From: Actinomadura sp. HBU206391
GTDB lineage: Bacteria; Actinomycetota; Actinomycetes; Streptosporangiales; Streptosporangiaceae
Direction: 5' to 3'
DNA: 52,659 nt
Assembly (NCBI RefSeq): GCF_014323665.1
Contig: NZ_JABVEB010000031.1
Location: 1 to 52,659 of the forward strand
Positions within the stretch are counted from its first letter, which is position 1. Each line of letters starts with the position of its first letter. Below, one piece after another: positions 50,991 to 52,659 of this stretch. The notes beneath the pieces were generated by a model. That model searched no databases, was not told where the DNA came from, and was given only the letters and a program-made list of their open reading frames with translations. The position numbers were made by a program, and so were the translations under genes.

Positions 50991-51821
50991 ATGACGGTAT
51001 CGGCCGAACACGGCCAGTTCGCTCGCGAGCTGCGGCGCTGGCGGACGCTCCGCCGCTGGAGTCAGCTCGAACTGGCCATCGCAGCCGACACGACCCAGCG
51101 CCACCTGAGCTTTCTCGAACAGGGACGCTCACGACCGGGCCGTTCCATGGTGGTACGGCTCGCCGAGTCCCTGGGCATGTCGCTGCGCGAACGCAACGAA
51201 CTCCTGCTGTCGGCGGGCTATGCGCCGGTCTATCCCGAATCCAGCCTCGACGCCCCCGAACTTGGCCCGGTGCGCGAGGCGCTTGATCGCATCCTGGACG
51301 GGCACCGGCCCTACCCGGCGGTCGTCGTCAGGCCGCACGGCGAGCTGGTCGCCGCCAACCCGGCGTTCTCTCTCCTCACCGAGGACGCGGCGCCCGCCCT
51401 GCTGGAGCCGCCGATCAACGTGCTGCGCCTCGCTCTGCATCCGGAGGGAATGGCCCGACGGGTCGAGAACCTGGCCGAGTGGGGCCGCCACGTCACCGGC
51501 AGCCTGCGCACCCAGGCATGGCAGAGTCGGGATCCCGGCCTGGAGGAGTTCATTGCCGAGCTGGAGGGCTACCTTCCCGCCGTTCACGCACCGGCCGAGC
51601 ATCTCGGCTTCGCCGTGCCACTGCGGTTGCGAGTGACGGAAGGCGAACTGCGCCTGATCACCACGTTGACGTCGTTCGCGACCGCCGTCGACGTCACGCT
51701 CGCGGAACTGCGCCTGGAAGCGTTCCTGCCCGCCGACGAGAGCACGGCAAGAATCCTCAGACAGCGATCACCCTGCGGTCAGCAAGATCAGGACGGCGGA
51801 CACTGCGGTGACTCATCCTGA
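50991..51821 (+). CDS. XRE family regulator with MmyB-like ligand domain
   Basis: The predicted protein has 276 residues. A helix-turn-helix occupies 10-65 (FARELRRWRTLRRWSQLELAIAADTTQRHLSFLEQGRSRP). A C-terminal PAS-like MmyB domain spans about 90-265 (RPYPAVVVRPHGELVAANPAF...LRLALHPEGMARRVENLAEW). Members often control a divergent oxidoreductase or small-molecule gene. Here the partner is the NTF2-like/cupin pair, with a perfect palindrome between. GTAGGAATGGGG lies before the ATG. Confidence 0.93.
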   Translation: MTVSAEHGQFARELRRWRTLRRWSQLELAIAADTTQRHLSFLEQGRSRPGRSMVVRLAESLGMSLRERNELLLSAGYAPVYPESSLDAPELGPVREALDRILDGHRPYPAVVVRPHGELVAANPAFSLLTEDAAPALLEPPINVLRLALHPEGMARRVENLAEWGRHVTGSLRTQAWQSRDPGLEEFIAELEGYLPAVHAPAEHLGFAVPLRLRVTEGELRLITTLTSFATAVDVTLAELRLEAFLPADESTARILRQRSPCGQQDQDGGHCGDSS

Positions 51822-51837
51822 TCCTGCTAGTCGCAGG

Positions 51838-51872
51838 GTGTGGACGGTCACGGAATGCGTGACCGTCCACAC
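51838..51872 (+). terminator. Rho-independent-like terminator
   Basis: GTGTGGACGGTCACG and its exact complement form a 15-bp stem with loop GAATG, 16 bases after the XRE stop. Confidence 0.8.
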
Positions 51873-52659
51873 AGGGCTATTGCGAGGTGCGGCTTTCCTG
51901 ATCTGAGCGGCAGCGCCCCTCCTCGCTCGACCCACGATCTGACCGCGACTCGCGTCTACGGGTTTCGTCAAGCCATCCTCACCCCTTCACCACCAGGCCA
52001 GAATGAAGATGGAATGAGCTCAGTGCGATGAGGCTTGCTCATGGACGCTCCGGTGGCCTGTCCGAGGTATGGGGACTTCCTCGGCGGCCCTGGGCGTACG
52101 AAAAAGACGCGTGAAAAGGCGGCCTGCCTCACCTGAGGCACGGCGGCCACCCGTCACGGTGAGGTTCCCCGTGACGGCGGAGTCGAGCAGAAGGATCAGA
52201 CTCCGGAACGCGTCCTGGACGGCCAGGACCGTACGGCCCCGCCGCGGCCTTCTCACCTGGTTGGGCGCCCATTTGCCGGCGCACCTGGCGACCGCGAAGG
52301 GGCCGGACCCGATCACGATCGCGTACATGGAGGCGGACATGCCCGTCACGTTAGGGTCCGGCGTGAGCGGCGGGCAATCCATTTTCCGGCCGCTTCACAA
52401 GCACGGGATTCCCGCCCTCGGCCAGCCCTGAGGATGTGCTCGGCCGGCCCTGAGATTTGCGCGGCCGGGTGAGCCGACCGGTGCGGCAACCACTATCGGC
52501 TGGCCGACAGGTCCGTGCGCGATCACCGTCGGCGCCTTTCATCAGCCCAGGTCGGCGTCGGGGTGAATCATCAAGGCAGAGAATGGCTAGATGCCCGATT
52601 CGGGCTCTTTGTGGCCAAGAATGCGACTCGACGACTTGGTAAGTAAGCCTTTTATTTGA
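51873..52659. other. Region without a confident gene
   Basis: Several open frames exist (for example 52069-52431 plus and 52020-52382 minus), but none has convincing composition or a family match. The minus frame reads SMYAIVIGSGPFAVARCAGKW and is the best of them. Copy 2 of the imperfect-palindrome repeat lies at 51971-52016. Confidence 0.4.
51971..52016 (+). repeat. Copy 2 of a short imperfect-palindrome repeat
   Basis: GCCATCCTCACCCC...ACCACCAGGCC...AATGAAGATGGAATG parallels 49961-50005 in the same orientation. The ends CCATCCTCA and TGAAGATGG pair with one mismatch. Confidence 0.5.

Noticed and set aside
52020..52382. Minus-strand frame of 120 codons near the right end
   Set aside because: Part of the translation looks protein-like, but there is no family match, no clear start signal and no support from neighbours.

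Overview
The window is high-GC DNA with frequent GTG/TTG starts, 4-base ATGA or TGATG overlaps between genes, several apparently leaderless genes, FHA/PknB-type kinases and many TetR/MarR/HxlR/XRE regulators. This points to a chromosome segment of a filamentous actinomycete, probably Streptosporangiales-like. The genus is an inference. No rRNA, complete tRNA, insertion sequence, CRISPR array or phage structural gene was recognised.

Layout. 0-10 kb: a leaderless membrane-anchored protein, a nitroreductase-fold/hemerythrin fusion, an adenosine-deaminase-family enzyme, a TetR repressor next to an MDR oxidoreductase with three tandem operator-like repeats, and an M48 protease pair. 10-15 kb: an MFS exporter with three transthyretin-like C-terminal domains, co-transcribed with a YceI protein carrying a related domain, then a secreted serine hydrolase. 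15-22 kb: a probable operon of a P-loop ATPase, a kinase-TPR protein with two WD40 propellers, and an FHA kinase. This is the best candidate here for an uncharacterised signalling or conflict system. 22-24 kb: an HxlR regulator divergent from an MDR oxidoreductase, with a long terminator-like hairpin. 23.5-30 kb: a decayed accessory stretch with a tail fragment of a molybdenum hydroxylase, two genes each carrying one apparent single-base frameshift, a multiply broken gene, a PIN-domain toxin-antitoxin pair and small unknown or secreted proteins. 30-35 kb: secreted proteins, a PGPGW membrane protein, an endonuclease/exonuclease/phosphatase enzyme, a leaderless MarR regulator and small genes.

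35-50 kb is dominated by two copies of one six-gene module. In each, permease, ATPase, adaptor and Cys-repeat lipoprotein form a leftward operon divergent from a rightward response regulator and histidine kinase. The copies lie at 34983-40599 and 44343-49766, in the same orientation, separated by an unknown membrane-anchored protein and a SNF2-family helicase. The likely logic is that each two-component system senses an envelope or antimicrobial stress and induces its own MacB-like export pump. 50-52 kb: a cupin and an NTF2-like protein divergent from an XRE regulator, sharing a perfect 22-bp palindrome and flanked by two copies of a short imperfect-palindrome repeat.

All calls come from reading translations and motifs by eye. 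No database search, structure prediction or folding program was run.
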